Source of the DNA: Lingula anatina
Taxonomy: Eukaryota > Brachiopoda > Lingulata > Lingulida > Lingulidae
Reading direction: 5' to 3'
NCBI RefSeq assembly: GCF_001039355.2
Contig: NW_019773881.1
Coordinates: 261,784-325,783 of the forward strand
Length of the DNA: 64,000 bases
A program made the translations under genes and the position numbers. How positions within the stretch are numbered: position 1 is the stretch's first letter; every line of letters begins with the position of its first letter. Below the pieces are notes generated by a model. The model was not told where the DNA came from. It did not search any database and worked only from the letters and a program-made list of their open reading frames with translations. Shown here one piece after another: positions 1-19,020 of this stretch.

Positions 1-2036
1 TTTTGCCATTTAGTTTTACTTTTAACGAGCTAAAAATATATTGCCGATTTAGTACTAGTATATAACAGCTACTTCTGTATAAAAATGAAATATTCATCTC
101 GGTTGAAATTAGATAATAAAGATGGACGTAACTGATATTAGCCTTTTGTTTTAAAAGACATCAACCCAGACATTCTAAATTTTGTATTTCTTTTAAGAAT
201 GAGAGTTGTAAAAAATCGCAATAACCTGAAAACCAAAAACTGGCTTGTATATGACACAATATAAGAATTAGTAAATATTCTCGTCGCTTCATTTTTAAAA
301 ACGTTGTGTTAAATCGGTAAGATATATGCCAATCACATCAGCTCCAATCCGAGGGGGAAGTATTCAGGTCAAATAGCCAGGGCATAAAGGCTTGTGTTCG
401 TTGCTCTCTTTCTTGTTTTTTTACCAGATTTTTACAGATATTTCTGTCTATTCACTATTTGTACAGAGTATGCGCATGTGTATTTGAATCATTTAGTAAA
501 TTAATTAAATTTATTAAACTGTCCTACGCGGACACGGACCTTAAAAAGACCAAAAATTGCCCAGCGTCTTCAAGCCAACAATTTCTTCCTGTTTACAGCA
601 ACAGACAATTTTTTCTTTTAAATTTACTACAGCTTGCTCTCTGTCCTTGCAGTCAGAGTTCTGGCTCTGTAATCAATTGTTGGTATTTATCAACATACAT
701 GTACATATATCTATAGGGGATAGTTACCCTATAGGGACATTACTTGTTAAACCGCTGTACCGCAACTGAGGGTTCGCGCAACAGAAAGTTCGCCCTCCAT
801 TTAGTTAACTTATAATGGTTAGGGTTAGCCTGATCTAAGTGGGTCAAAATCTAAGGCAGGATTACCTACAGGCAAATGAATGGAAAGCGGACTCTCTATC
901 ATTGGGGACTCTGTCACGTTACACCGGCTTCATTGGCCTCACGTGTATATTGCTCAAGGCAGGGAATATATACAAACACAGCTGATTAAACAAAGCGTAT
1001 TTATTAAAATTGGGAAAAAGACCAATTAACAACGTTTATGAATTATCTAATAATAATATCACAGCAACTGATATAATACTATAAATTATATAAAAATCCT
1101 TAACGATGTTCATTTAATTTTCATATTTAGAAACTCATGATGTGTGACAGAGATTGAGTGTGTAAAGATATTCTTAAAATTAATAACATTTTAAGGGTCA
1201 TCCATTTAAAATTTATCATCATTTTCTACAAAGCCTACGAGTTTAAAACTAAAAATAAAACTAAAAAACTAAAAATAATCACCTTTGACAGCAATTTGGA
1301 TCATCATTTTATTATTTTTCAAAAGCGTTTAGAGGGCATTTACTCCCCCCCCCCCCCCCGTCCCAGTGTACGGTTTGTAAACTTATGAAGATGATGATGA
1401 TGAAAATGGATGACCCCTAATGCCGATTTGCCATTTCAACATTTCATTTCATTTCATAACAACTGCACAGTTTGAAGACACTGTTTTGTCTAATAGTCAA
1501 TTGATTATGCAATAACTATGCTTAGATATTTCTGTTCTTCTAAGACTAATTGCACATACAAACCCATAGCCAGGGGGTTGAGGGTTTGAAAGAACCGCCA
1601 TTTTTATCAGGAAAAGGTCCATTCTGGGTAAAATTTCTGAGCAAAAACTGCAATCAGAATGGCATGCAACATCACAAACAGATAACAATACATAAGTATC
1701 AAATGATAATACATTTTGTTGTAATTTCCTTTGATCACCTTAGAATCACAGTTTGCAATATTTGTAATAAAAATGCAAAAAAATGGGGTTCTATGAAAAC
1801 AAAAAAGTAATTGAGATTTTTAGACTTTGTTCGATGATATTGTTCAGAAGGCAGTTCTAATATCTTCTGTAAAAACACTTCAGTGATAAATCAATAATAG
1901 GACTATAATAATAATAATTAATGGTATAAAATCTTGAATCAATGGAATGTAGTTTTTTAGTATATAGGCAGTTTTTGGCCCAAGTTTATAATTCCTAATT
2001 GAAAGGACTGGGTTTCTTTCAACTTGTTTCAAACGT
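1..2036. other. Non-coding flank downstream of the PEP-synthase-like gene
   Basis: AT-rich sequence with no exon I can support. It holds a run of 15 C at 1345-1359 and a short hairpin at about 712-736 (CTATAGGG ... CCCTATAG). The nearest gene ends at 2037 on the minus strand, so the right part probably includes its 3' UTR. Confidence 0.6.
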
Positions 2037-2602
2037 CTACTGCACTTTTTCCAGAGTTCCCTTAGTACCATTCAATACAACTTGATCACCTGAAACAGTG
2101 ATAATCCTGGGTAATAGTACAGAATTCAACATGACCATAACACATTAAAAAAGACCAAAAATGACAAAATAAATAAATAAATAATAAATTAATAAACAAA
2201 TATAAAAATTTAAACCTGGTATGTTTAAAAATAGCCATGATTTAGAATGACTCTGAAAGGAAACTTGCAGTCAGATCTCCATTATTACTCCATCTAAAAA
2301 ACAGGAAAATCCCATTCATTTTCATTTACTTGCTGAGAATATTGTTGTCTAATTATAAAAACAGGGAATGGAAAGGTGCGCATACAGATCAGTTTTCTTG
2401 AAATAAAACAGCAAAAATTGGTTAAAAGTCTATAGAGACGACTGAAGTACAATGAGAAGAACCTTTCCTCATTACAATGTTTATTCACAATGGCAGAGGG
2501 AATGGTACAATGCATCAGTTTCTTTACCTGTGGCAAAAAGATGAGTGGCTTTTGGAATGTTGACCACACATGGCAGACCATATTCTCTGGCAACCACAGC
2601 TC
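2037..2602 (-). CDS. PEP synthase-like / PEP-utilising enzyme swivelling domain, last two exons (partial)
   Basis: Two short exons read on the minus strand. Exon 2602-2528 encodes AVVAREYGLPCVV followed by NIPKATHLFATG. Exon 2089-2037 encodes DQVVLNGTKGTLEKVQ and then TAG. Acceptors (tttcccag, gtttcag) and the donor (CACAG|gtaaag) are consensus, and the phases join exactly (ACA-G|GT-GAT). GA-VAREYG-P-VV is the hallmark end of the phospho-histidine swivelling domain of PEP synthase, PPDK and rifampicin phosphotransferase-like proteins, and DxVxLNGTKGxL is its C-terminal strand. The catalytic His would lie in the preceding exon, which I cannot find: the upstream sequence belongs to another gene. 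The family transfers phosphate through a His carrier; the substrate here is unknown. Many invertebrates carry genes of this type. Confidence is high for the domain and low for the complete gene. Confidence 0.8.
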
Positions 2603-2764
2603 CTGGGAAAGGCAAAATAGTTTGTGAAGGAAGGAAAATTAATAGAGTTCTGAGACAACCAAATGTGAAGTTTTGTTTTTAAGTATCATATATGGAAATC
2701 AAGAAAATCTTTGGGCAATGCTAGTTAACTCAATTACAACTAGAAAAGCACTCCAAGAGTGCAG

Positions 2765-2966
2765 ACCTCCGCCAAGGCAGCGTTTTTATTATTATTGATT
2801 ATTGATACGGATCACCACCAAAAACTATTCACTTCTAAGTTAACCAATTTCCCACCTACCCTGAAAATATCATCAAAATCGCTCAATAACTTTTTGAGTT
2901 ATGATGATGACAAACAACAAACAGACAGACAGACAGGGGTGAAAACATAACCTCCTTGGCGGAGGT
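2765..2966. mobile_element. Dispersed element with 13-bp inverted termini
   Basis: ACCTCCGCCAAGG at 2765-2777 is the exact inverse of CCTTGGCGGAGGT at 2954-2966. The interior carries repeated GACA units and a conserved-looking block about lack of support and slope (atcatcaaaatcgctcaat). Termini of this kind recur in marine invertebrate genomes, so I call it a small non-autonomous element or the tail of one. No coding sequence is present. Confidence 0.55.
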
Positions 2967-3242
2967 AATTACATTGTGCAATATGATACAAAGAATAAGT
3001 TATGGTAACCTGTAATGATTCGATCTTTTCAATGGGGAAAACTATTTATCTTTCAGATTAATAATTATATAGGATCATTAAAAATATATTTCTATGTAGA
3101 ATATATGGTGCTTTTACTGTAAAAAATATTTAGTAGCCTGCTTTTCAATTTTGTTGCTAACACTCAATAGGAATGTTCTAATTAACAAAAATATGAAAAA
3201 TTATGAAAATACAGTATAGAATTCACAATTTTCCTCATTGTA

Positions 3243-3243
3243 N
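3243..3243. other. Ambiguous base (N)
   Basis: A single N lies between the last detectable exon of the VWDE-like gene (ends 3454) and the first detectable PEP-synthase-like exon (starts 2602). It may be a base-call ambiguity or a compressed gap. Confidence 0.9.
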
Positions 3244-3453
3244 AGAAATGATATGTGGATCAGCAAGGAAATAAAATGTGATTAACCTAAACCACATCAC
3301 AAATTAGAGAGGACCAAATAAATGAAGAAATAATCACATTTTGCAACACTCAATTTAACTGTAAAGCTAATTTAAAAGCAACGTTAATTTTTAATTTATC
3401 GATTAAAGTATTTGATTTTGTAGATAACACATCTCATTCTATCATTTACTCAC

Positions 3454-11671
<8,218 letters not shown>

Positions 11672-12881
11672 CACCTTCCAATGCAGATAGAAATCAGCAG
11701 TTATTAACGAGTGATATTAAACAGGTGTACAAATAAAATGTGCGTGTCACTGATTCGACCCAGAGATTCACTTTAGTTTGTCTGTAACATAATATAGTGG
11801 AAACCAAACTACACTACAGCTGTGTTGTGACTGTCCTGGGTGCCCATTTTTACCCCAAGCTAACATTTGAAGAGATCGGCAACAACGGACAATTATTTTG
11901 CAAAAGTTTTAAGTTCCCCTTTTCTGATTGTAACTGATTTGAGGGCAAACCTGACAAAATAAAACCCATCTGTCTGAAAGCCTCTGATGTTTGCATGTGT
12001 GTGCGTGTGTGCTGTTTTGTGCGAGAAATCCTCGTGAGCGTTTACAAGTTTCATAAGTCGGCATCCTCCTATCAGTAGACGTGGCACTGTAGAACATACG
12101 GATTTTATGTAAATATTTCCATTAGTGTCTTGTACTGTATCCAACTTTCCCTAGTCTTATCAAACAGGGAGAGTACACAGAAACACCCCAGCTAAGAGGG
12201 CAAGGAGATTGCCATGGCAGTTTTTACATTTTCAGTAGGAAGTATGGGGCGGTATCCTGATACCATTTTGCATACAGTGAATGCGTATAAGATTGCATTT
12301 CTTTTCTTCAAAGGTTCTGCACCACAGAATATGACACGTTGACTTCTGTGGTTATTTCAAAGGGCCAAACTAAAGCTTATCCCACGCACAGGGTGCGATA
12401 CTCTGGCGGTAACGGAGGGAATATGTTGCTCGTATGTAGTCAACAGACCTTTTATCAAAAAAATTAATGCTTTTGATATTCGAAGATTTCAGTACTGATG
12501 CATTATGCCAAATTGTCGCCGCACTGTACTCCCGAAATATAAAATGAAAAGCATCACTGCATAACCCCAACAATTGCAAATGAAGACTTGATGTCATTTA
12601 TTTTGGATATTTCTTAATTTAATTCATTCTTCAATCTATCCGATTCATTTTAAATTTAAAAATGGTTACTCTATGAGTATATACGAACAAATATGTCACA
12701 AGGGGCATCATCATCAGAACCATCGGTCTGCCATACAAGAGGTAACTGCGTAGCTAGGGGTGGCGCTCCAGGGCGGTATGTACATGTGTATATAACATGC
12801 CTGCGCGTGGTCCAAAATCAGTATCAGAACGTTCAAGAGCTGACAAGATGAGGACTCTCCTGGTTCTGCTGATGGTGGGCT
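11672..12881 (+). repeat. Segmental duplication, copy A
   Basis: Aligns collinearly, with small indels, to 17834-19020 (copy B). Shared landmarks are CACCTTCCAATGC at the left, ATAATATAGTGGAAACCAAA, TATCAGTAG-CGTGGCACTGTAGAAC, and a near-identical promoter and ATG block at the right. Copy A stops matching inside the signal-peptide codons at about 12881. Confidence 0.9.
12789..12795 (+). promoter_or_regulatory. TATA box, copy A
   Basis: TATATAA lies 53 bases before the ATG at 12848, followed about 30 bases later by an initiator-like AATCAGTATC. The same arrangement is kept in copy B. Confidence 0.65.
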
Positions 12882-13066
12882 GGGTGAAAGTACCGCCATA
12901 CTATCTTGTTTGTCCTTTTGACGGGGTATATGACCCCAAGGAAACCATCTCAGCGAATCAAAATGGTCGTTGTTGCTTACTGAAAAGTCATGTGGTCTAT
13001 GGTCGCATTGGGTGCTTTCAGAACGAGTTCACCCCGCCGACTAACAGATCCACGAATCAAATTTAA
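12848..13066 (+). CDS. Chimeric 72-aa secreted-type ORF at the duplication breakpoint
   Basis: The ATG is homologous to the start of the gene at 18990. It begins MRTLLVLLMVGWVKV, whereas the paralogue has MRTLLVLLLVALIVCAQ. After about 11 shared codons the sequence becomes unrelated but stays open to TAA at 13064-13066. The new part has an odd Cys pattern (LVCPFDG, GRCCLLKS, GCFQNEF) and ends PPTNRSTNQI. It inherits the TATA promoter and 5' UTR. No splice donor like that of the paralogue is present, so the duplicated first exon has run into new DNA. It could be a truncated pseudogene or a new secreted peptide; I do not recognise the tail. Confidence 0.4.
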   Translation: MRTLLVLLMVGWVKVPPYYLVCPFDGVYDPKETISANQNGRCCLLKSHVVYGRIGCFQNEFTPPTNRSTNQI

Positions 13067-15173
13067 AAGCAATTCCTCCTGATCCCATACTGGTTTCACT
13101 CTCGACCAAATCGTGGCTGACCCTCAACGTGGCCTTTGCTACATTGATGCTGGAACATACTGTATACACTATATATAGACACTACAGAGGGTTTTTTTGG
13201 AATGGGAAGTACAGAACCGTAAGCAAGCCGCGGCCAGTAATCCTGGGTTTTGTGATTATGAGGAACCAATGTCGGCTAAATTTTAAAACTCTATTAGCCC
13301 GTGAGTGAATCAGATATTGCTTTTTCAATGAAGAAGTGAATAGATTTTTTTTGTTTTACAATGTGCTGAGATTTACATTCGGAATTGCTTTGGATGTGTA
13401 TACTTTATTTCCTCTACTAGTATCTATGGATCCACAACAATAACAAAGTAAAATATAAACTGTAGTTGTTTTTATTTCAGCATTAGTAAAAGGTTGAGCA
13501 GCGCATACAATGTAGCTCCAGCATATCTTTAACGCAAACCAGCTTTCTGGTTAATTTTATACACATTGATACTGAAAAATATTTCAGAAAAAAAACAGTA
13601 TCATGTCTCACATCTCGCTATCATATAGCTTCAATATTTAGTGCAGTTCATTGAAATCCCAAAAGAGCATGACGTTGTACAACTATATATACACTACATT
13701 ATTTTGGTTGTATACAGTGTATATAAAAATTAAGTTCTGAGGCAAAAAAGAAATACAAAAATAACTGCACCGGATTTTGCACAAACGCAACAGAAAATGA
13801 ACAATTCCCATATGTAACCTAATGTTACGTTGTTAATGATTGTATGTTTTCTGGAATACGATAATACTGTTCTGTCACAAAGGTATTTGAAGTGTAATTT
13901 TCTAGGATATGTAGACTTTACGTTGATCATTCCCATATATTTTATTTCAGTGAATTTTAATAACACTTAGCACAATTAGTTAACTTATATCAATCGTACA
14001 AGGTTATACTGTACCTTCATGGGTTGAAAAGATGCGTTTACTTAAGAACTCTTTTAAGTAAAAATGAAATATTAAAATTTAACACAATTAATAGAGATCG
14101 TTTTTTCAAACTTATGCTTAAACTATATTACAGTGTAAACAATACATCTTAGTTTATAGGAAACTCGGTTCAATGTTGGTTAGTTCTGGAAATGACTGAA
14201 GTGCTAACTTGCTTTTACTATGTATGTACAGGGTTGACTCAAGGTAACTATCAATTAAGGCCAAGTCACAGATAGCGTAGTTTATGATAATTAAAAGCGA
14301 GAGCACTATGAGTAAACACAGTGCAATTGTGGATAAAATAACTTTCCATAAAAGAAATATGGCGTTTTTTTATAATACATGTATTGATTCTCACTTCTGG
14401 TACATGTACTTAACTTGCAAACCTTTACTTAGCTTTTTTCAAATGCCCCACTTCACTTCCATAGCTAGAACACTGTTTGAGTGCTAACATAGCTATTCTC
14501 TGGACATTTAAAGCGGTGGTGCCCGCCAACTTCCTCTTTCTACCCAGATTCTCCCACGTTTACTTCTTAAAGCTTATAGCAACACCCGGGTCTCGGTTAC
14601 ATTTCTTTATTCATGAGTAACTTGTGAGACTTTACGAGACTCCAGGACCTTTGCTGGAGATGAAGCTGGCAATGAAGACCTCAAAAATGATTCTATAGAT
14701 TTATTTTTAGTGTTTTTGTACAGGGTGTACCATAGTGATAATGGGGAAATGTGAAGATTCCATTCCTTTGTTCTTTTTTATGGTGCACAAAAGTCTAATA
14801 CACGCTGTTTGTCTTTAATCTGACAATACAAGATTCGGCTTAAAAGACTGAAAATTGTCACTTTTAAGTGATAATTTATATATTAAACGCCATATAACTA
14901 TGTGACATTAACCACACCACAATGTCTGGGTTCATCGGTCGTGGTTGGTATTAATCAGTCATTGTTGATTAGAACAGGTATGACAATATATTTATTGTTC
15001 ACAAGCAATCATCGCGATGTACTGTTCACGTGAAAAAATGAAATCAGCCCACTATCTCACATTCAGTATAACGAGACAACAAAGGAAAGATAAGATTACA
15101 CTATTGCTATCGCTCCTACTAGGAGTAGTTGGTGCCATAGTGACGTAGTGACGGTTTTTGTTGAAGCTGTCGT
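13067..15173. other. Non-coding DNA
   Basis: AT-rich intergenic sequence with no supportable exon on either strand. A short frame after 13130 reads RGLCYIDAGTYC, but it ends quickly and has no splice support. Confidence 0.55.
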
Positions 15174-16454
15174 TTAATTTCCCGGCGACACCGTATTAAC
15201 GATTGGTCCATTACAATACATATAAAGTAACTTATTTGCCGTTCCTTCTTTGTCCCTGATGTTAATCATGCCATGAGTCGCAGAAGAAAGCAGCCACTCC
15301 TTTATTTTGGAGGGATGCATTTCTTGGGTCATATTCGTCAGATAGCTCGCGATTACACCACTTACGAAAGCCGCACTGTTCGATGTGCCGTTTTTAAGAT
15401 CGGGACCATTGAGACCCATGGCCCAAATGTTCTCTCCGGGTGCAAGAATATCGACGGCGCTGCCAAAATTTGATCCGACGTTATGAGACATGTACCACAG
15501 CGCGTCTTTTCTGTCCGTTGCCCCAACTCTTATGGTGTTATTCCTTGACGGAGAGTGATGACTTGCGTCGCCAAACTCGTTCCCGACAGCAACTACCACA
15601 GGGATATTTAAGTCCACTATGGCTTTAACAGCGCTTTCCAGCGATGCGGAGTGTTTTGCAAGTGTCGCGCCAAGATTGATGACAGATTTGACAGACGAGT
15701 TGGTGCCAGCAGAGCGGTTTTTGTGGTGTTCTGATACCCACGCCAGACCAGCTAAAACGTCGTCGTTTTTCACAAAGCGTAAGTTGTCATTAGCGTCCCC
15801 TACTTTGACGGCTACTAATGTGGCATATTTGGCAACTCCGAATGTTTTGGACCCAATGATGCTGGCGGAACGGGTACCGTGACCATTAAGATCTTTTTCT
15901 CTGTTAAGCGATTCGTACGAAACGTCGGCTCCCCATATTGCTCTCCCACCAAACTCCGGGTTTGACACATCAATGCCAGTATCGACGACGTAAACGTAAA
16001 CGCCCTTGCCAGCGTCTCTTTCGTATGCATAGGTGACGTCGTTTGAACACCTTTTGCGATTATTTATTCGTGATAGGCCCCACAAATCTCTGCCCTTCTG
16101 TTTTGTGTTCTCAGCCTCGCACAATGTGCAAAGCACCATCCAGTTGTTTGGCTCTACGAACTGGACTTCGGGTCGGCTGCGTAACTGCCTTACTACGTAC
16201 TCGTCTGAGGTTCCAAAGGAAAAACCAGCAAAATTGTTCTCACCAATAAAATAAGTATGGCGAATTTTGTAATCCACAGAATCGTTGAGCACGAGAGCTT
16301 TCATTCTGTCCAAGACTTGCAAAGGGTTAGTAAGACTATTGGTGTTTAATACGACAATATATTCTTGACGAATGCCTCTCCTAACTCGTCTGCCGCTGGC
16401 CAACACCGCGGTATTCAAAGCAACTGCTACAGCAAACCACGCCAAAATCATCAT
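15174..16454 (-). CDS. Secreted subtilisin-like serine protease (S8, proteinase K-like), intronless
   Basis: A 426-residue single-exon ORF. Residues 1-20 are a signal peptide (MMILAWFAVAVALNTAVLAS). An inhibitor-I9 type propeptide follows at about 28-102 (EYIVVLNTNS ... VQFVEPNNW). The catalytic domain has Asp158 (VYVVDTGID), His192 (LNGHGTRSASIIG), oxyanion Asn292 (VVVAVGNEFGDA) and Ser358 (NGTSNSAAFVSG). All four key residues are present, but the usual HGTHVAG and GTSMAAPHVAG contexts are altered. Several Cys and N-glycosylation sites fit secretion. It cleaves proteins outside the cell after removal of its own propeptide; the biological target is unknown. The lack of introns among intron-rich neighbours suggests a retrocopy or old transfer. 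Similar genes annotated as aqualysin- or proteinase-K-like occur in marine invertebrates. Confidence 0.92.
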   Translation of the reverse strand: MMILAWFAVAVALNTAVLASGRRVRRGIRQEYIVVLNTNSLTNPLQVLDRMKALVLNDSVDYKIRHTYFIGENNFAGFSFGTSDEYVVRQLRSRPEVQFVEPNNWMVLCTLCEAENTKQKGRDLWGLSRINNRKRCSNDVTYAYERDAGKGVYVYVVDTGIDVSNPEFGGRAIWGADVSYESLNREKDLNGHGTRSASIIGSKTFGVAKYATLVAVKVGDANDNLRFVKNDDVLAGLAWVSEHHKNRSAGTNSSVKSVINLGATLAKHSASLESAVKAIVDLNIPVVVAVGNEFGDASHHSPSRNNTIRVGATDRKDALWYMSHNVGSNFGSAVDILAPGENIWAMGLNGPDLKNGTSNSAAFVSGVIASYLTNMTQEMHPSKIKEWLLSSATHGMINIRDKEGTANKLLYMYCNGPIVNTVSPGN

Positions 16455-17833
16455 TCTGTCAATAAAAAAGTAAAGACTATCTTTTTAATCAAGATTAAGT
16501 CCATTTTTGGTAAACAATTATCAGTTTTAAACAAGCAAAAAATAAATAAATAAATAAGCGCATGTTATTGTGTAATAGTGCTGTTACCAAGAAAGAGGGA
16601 CGAGATACACATATACACCAACAAACCCCTGCTAAGGGGAGGGGCTCCCTCCTATTATTTTGGGATTCGTCTTTAGTAACATGCACTGTTATACTGATAT
16701 TCATACGGAATAAATACTTAATTCGCATGAAACTAGCTTCGCACAGATTCCCAAAGGCAAAAACGGGTAATTTCATAAAACAATTATTGAGCAAAACAAT
16801 ATCGAAAATTTCTCCTATGAATTGTCAAGTTCAAACCAAACCCAACTTTGTCAGAGGACAAATTATCATAAAGGCAAAATATATCTAACTACAAACAATT
16901 CAAAGTTTTTAGCACACACATCACATAATGGTAACTAAAGTATATTAAAGAGAAAGGTAATATTTACCTGTATCCTCCCTCCAAATAGGAAATAGTTACT
17001 GAAAACGTGATGCCTGTTTAGTGACTGTCAATTGTCAATTCGAGATTTCAGTTTTATTTTTATGGATATCCATGCTAATCAACTGATTCATGATGTAAAC
17101 AATGAACTATCATAACTGTCATACGGTTAGTCTGGCACCCAAAATCCTCACGTGCTTCTGTCAGATACCAGTGAATCATGCAGCTTAAAATCAGGTACCA
17201 CGGTACCATTCGCTTCAGACCATAGATTTCAGATTTTCCGCCCTCACATTTCCAGTAGTAGTGGGGGACCGATCATTTACGCCTTGTGTTTCTTCCTCTA
17301 TAAAATTGGATAATGAATAAATGTATAAAGAACTAAAATAAATAGAAGACAAAATACATGATATAATTGATTTTAAGAAAACGTTATTGGGAAACGAGGG
17401 TCATATATATATATGATCCTCATGTGTCGATTCGCCCGTTTAGTTGTGTTTGAGTCCATTTTGTACTCATATGGACTGGATATCAGACGACCTTGAAGTA
17501 GTATTCAACCGCCCTCATAACTAATTCACTCCTTTGTTAGCTGACCTTGCCAGCAAATTTATTAAATTATATTTTATAAAACGATGTTAAAACGATTCAC
17601 TAATTCATTTTCACACCAAGCAACTCTCAAGATTACTTTTAGCACTTTTTAATAACTTGATAATGTTTGTTACAGTATTGATGTTATCATCGCTGCACAG
17701 TATATGTAACGCATATATGTAACGCTGTAAGAGTGCATGTTGGTCAATTCCATTGCTGTAGTGGTGTTGCAGCTTTTCCGTTAAAATTATACTGGCGTAT
17801 CGGGCCATTAGATATTTTCTGTGTTTGGTGTGT
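16455..17833. other. Intergenic DNA upstream of the protease
   Basis: The protease promoter should lie at the left edge (reading minus). I see no clear TATA box. A short TATATATATA stretch at about 17404-17415 is the only repeat. Confidence 0.5.
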
Positions 17834-19020
17834 CACCTTCCAATGCGGACAGAAATCTGCAGTGATATTAAACAGGTGCGCAAATAAAATGTGCGTATCA
17901 CTGACGCGACTCATAGCGTCGTCACTTTCGTGTGTGCGTATCATAATATAGTGGAAACCAAATGACACTACAGCTGTGTTGAGACTTTCTTGGGTGCCCA
18001 TCTTTACCCCAAGCTAATATATCATGAAATCGGCATCGACGGGCACTCGTTTTGCAAAAGTTATGAGTTCTCCTTTTCTGATTATTACTGATTTGAGGAC
18101 AAGCATGACGAAATAAAATCCGTTGTCTCAAAGTTTCCGATGTTTGTGCGAGAAATCCACATGAGCGTTTACAAGTGTCATAAGTCGACATCCTCCTATC
18201 AGTAGGCGTGGCACTGTAGAACCAACAGACTTTATGTAAATATTTCCAGTAGTGTCTTGTACTGTATCTAACTGCCCGTCGTCTTATCAAACAGAGAGAG
18301 TAATCACAGCACGGCTAAGAGGGCAAGAAAAATGCTATGGTAGATTTTACATTTTCAATATATGGGGCGGTATGGTCATATCGTTATATACAGTGTATGT
18401 GTAAAAGCATGCCTTTCCTTTTTTTAAAAGATTCTTCACCACAGAATAAGACATTGAGCGATTATTTCAAAGGGCTAAACTTAAGCTTCTCCCACACTCA
18501 TGTGATGCTCTGACGACAACAGATGGAATTTATTGCTCTATCTAGTCAACAGTCTTCTTTAAAAAAACTTTCAAATACTGTGGATACTCAAGGATTTCAG
18601 TACTAGGGCATGATGCCACATTGTCGTCGGAATTGTATTCCAGACATATGGAATGAAATGCATCACTGCATAACCCCAACAATTGTACACGAATACCTAA
18701 AGTCATATATTTGGATATTTCTTTATTTAAATCAATCTTCTATTTATTCCATTCATTTAAATTTTTTTCTAAAAAATGTCACTCCATGAGTATATACTCA
18801 CAAAGGACAGAGTCACCAGTACACGGGACTGTGACGAACAAAATGGTCCAATCACTAGACCCATTGGTTTGTCATATTAAGAGATAACTGCGTAGCTAGG
18901 GGTGGCGCCCCTGGGCGGTATGTACATGTGTATATAACACGCCTGCGTGTGGTCCAAAATCAGTATCAGAACGTTCAAGAGCTGACAAGATGAGGACTCT
19001 CCTGGTTCTGCTGTTGGTGG
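17834..19020 (+). repeat. Segmental duplication, copy B
   Basis: Partner of 11672-12881. This copy keeps the complete first exon and its donor and leads into the nine-exon gene at 18990-23696, so it is the likely ancestral copy. Confidence 0.9.
18931..18937 (+). promoter_or_regulatory. TATA box, copy B
   Basis: TATATAA lies 53 bases before the conserved ATG, followed by AAAATCAGTATCAG, an initiator-like site, at about 18957-18970. Preservation in copy A supports a real core promoter. Confidence 0.7.

Noticed and set aside
813-828. Telomere-like GGTTAGGGTTAG
   Set aside because: Only two partial units; not an interstitial telomere array.
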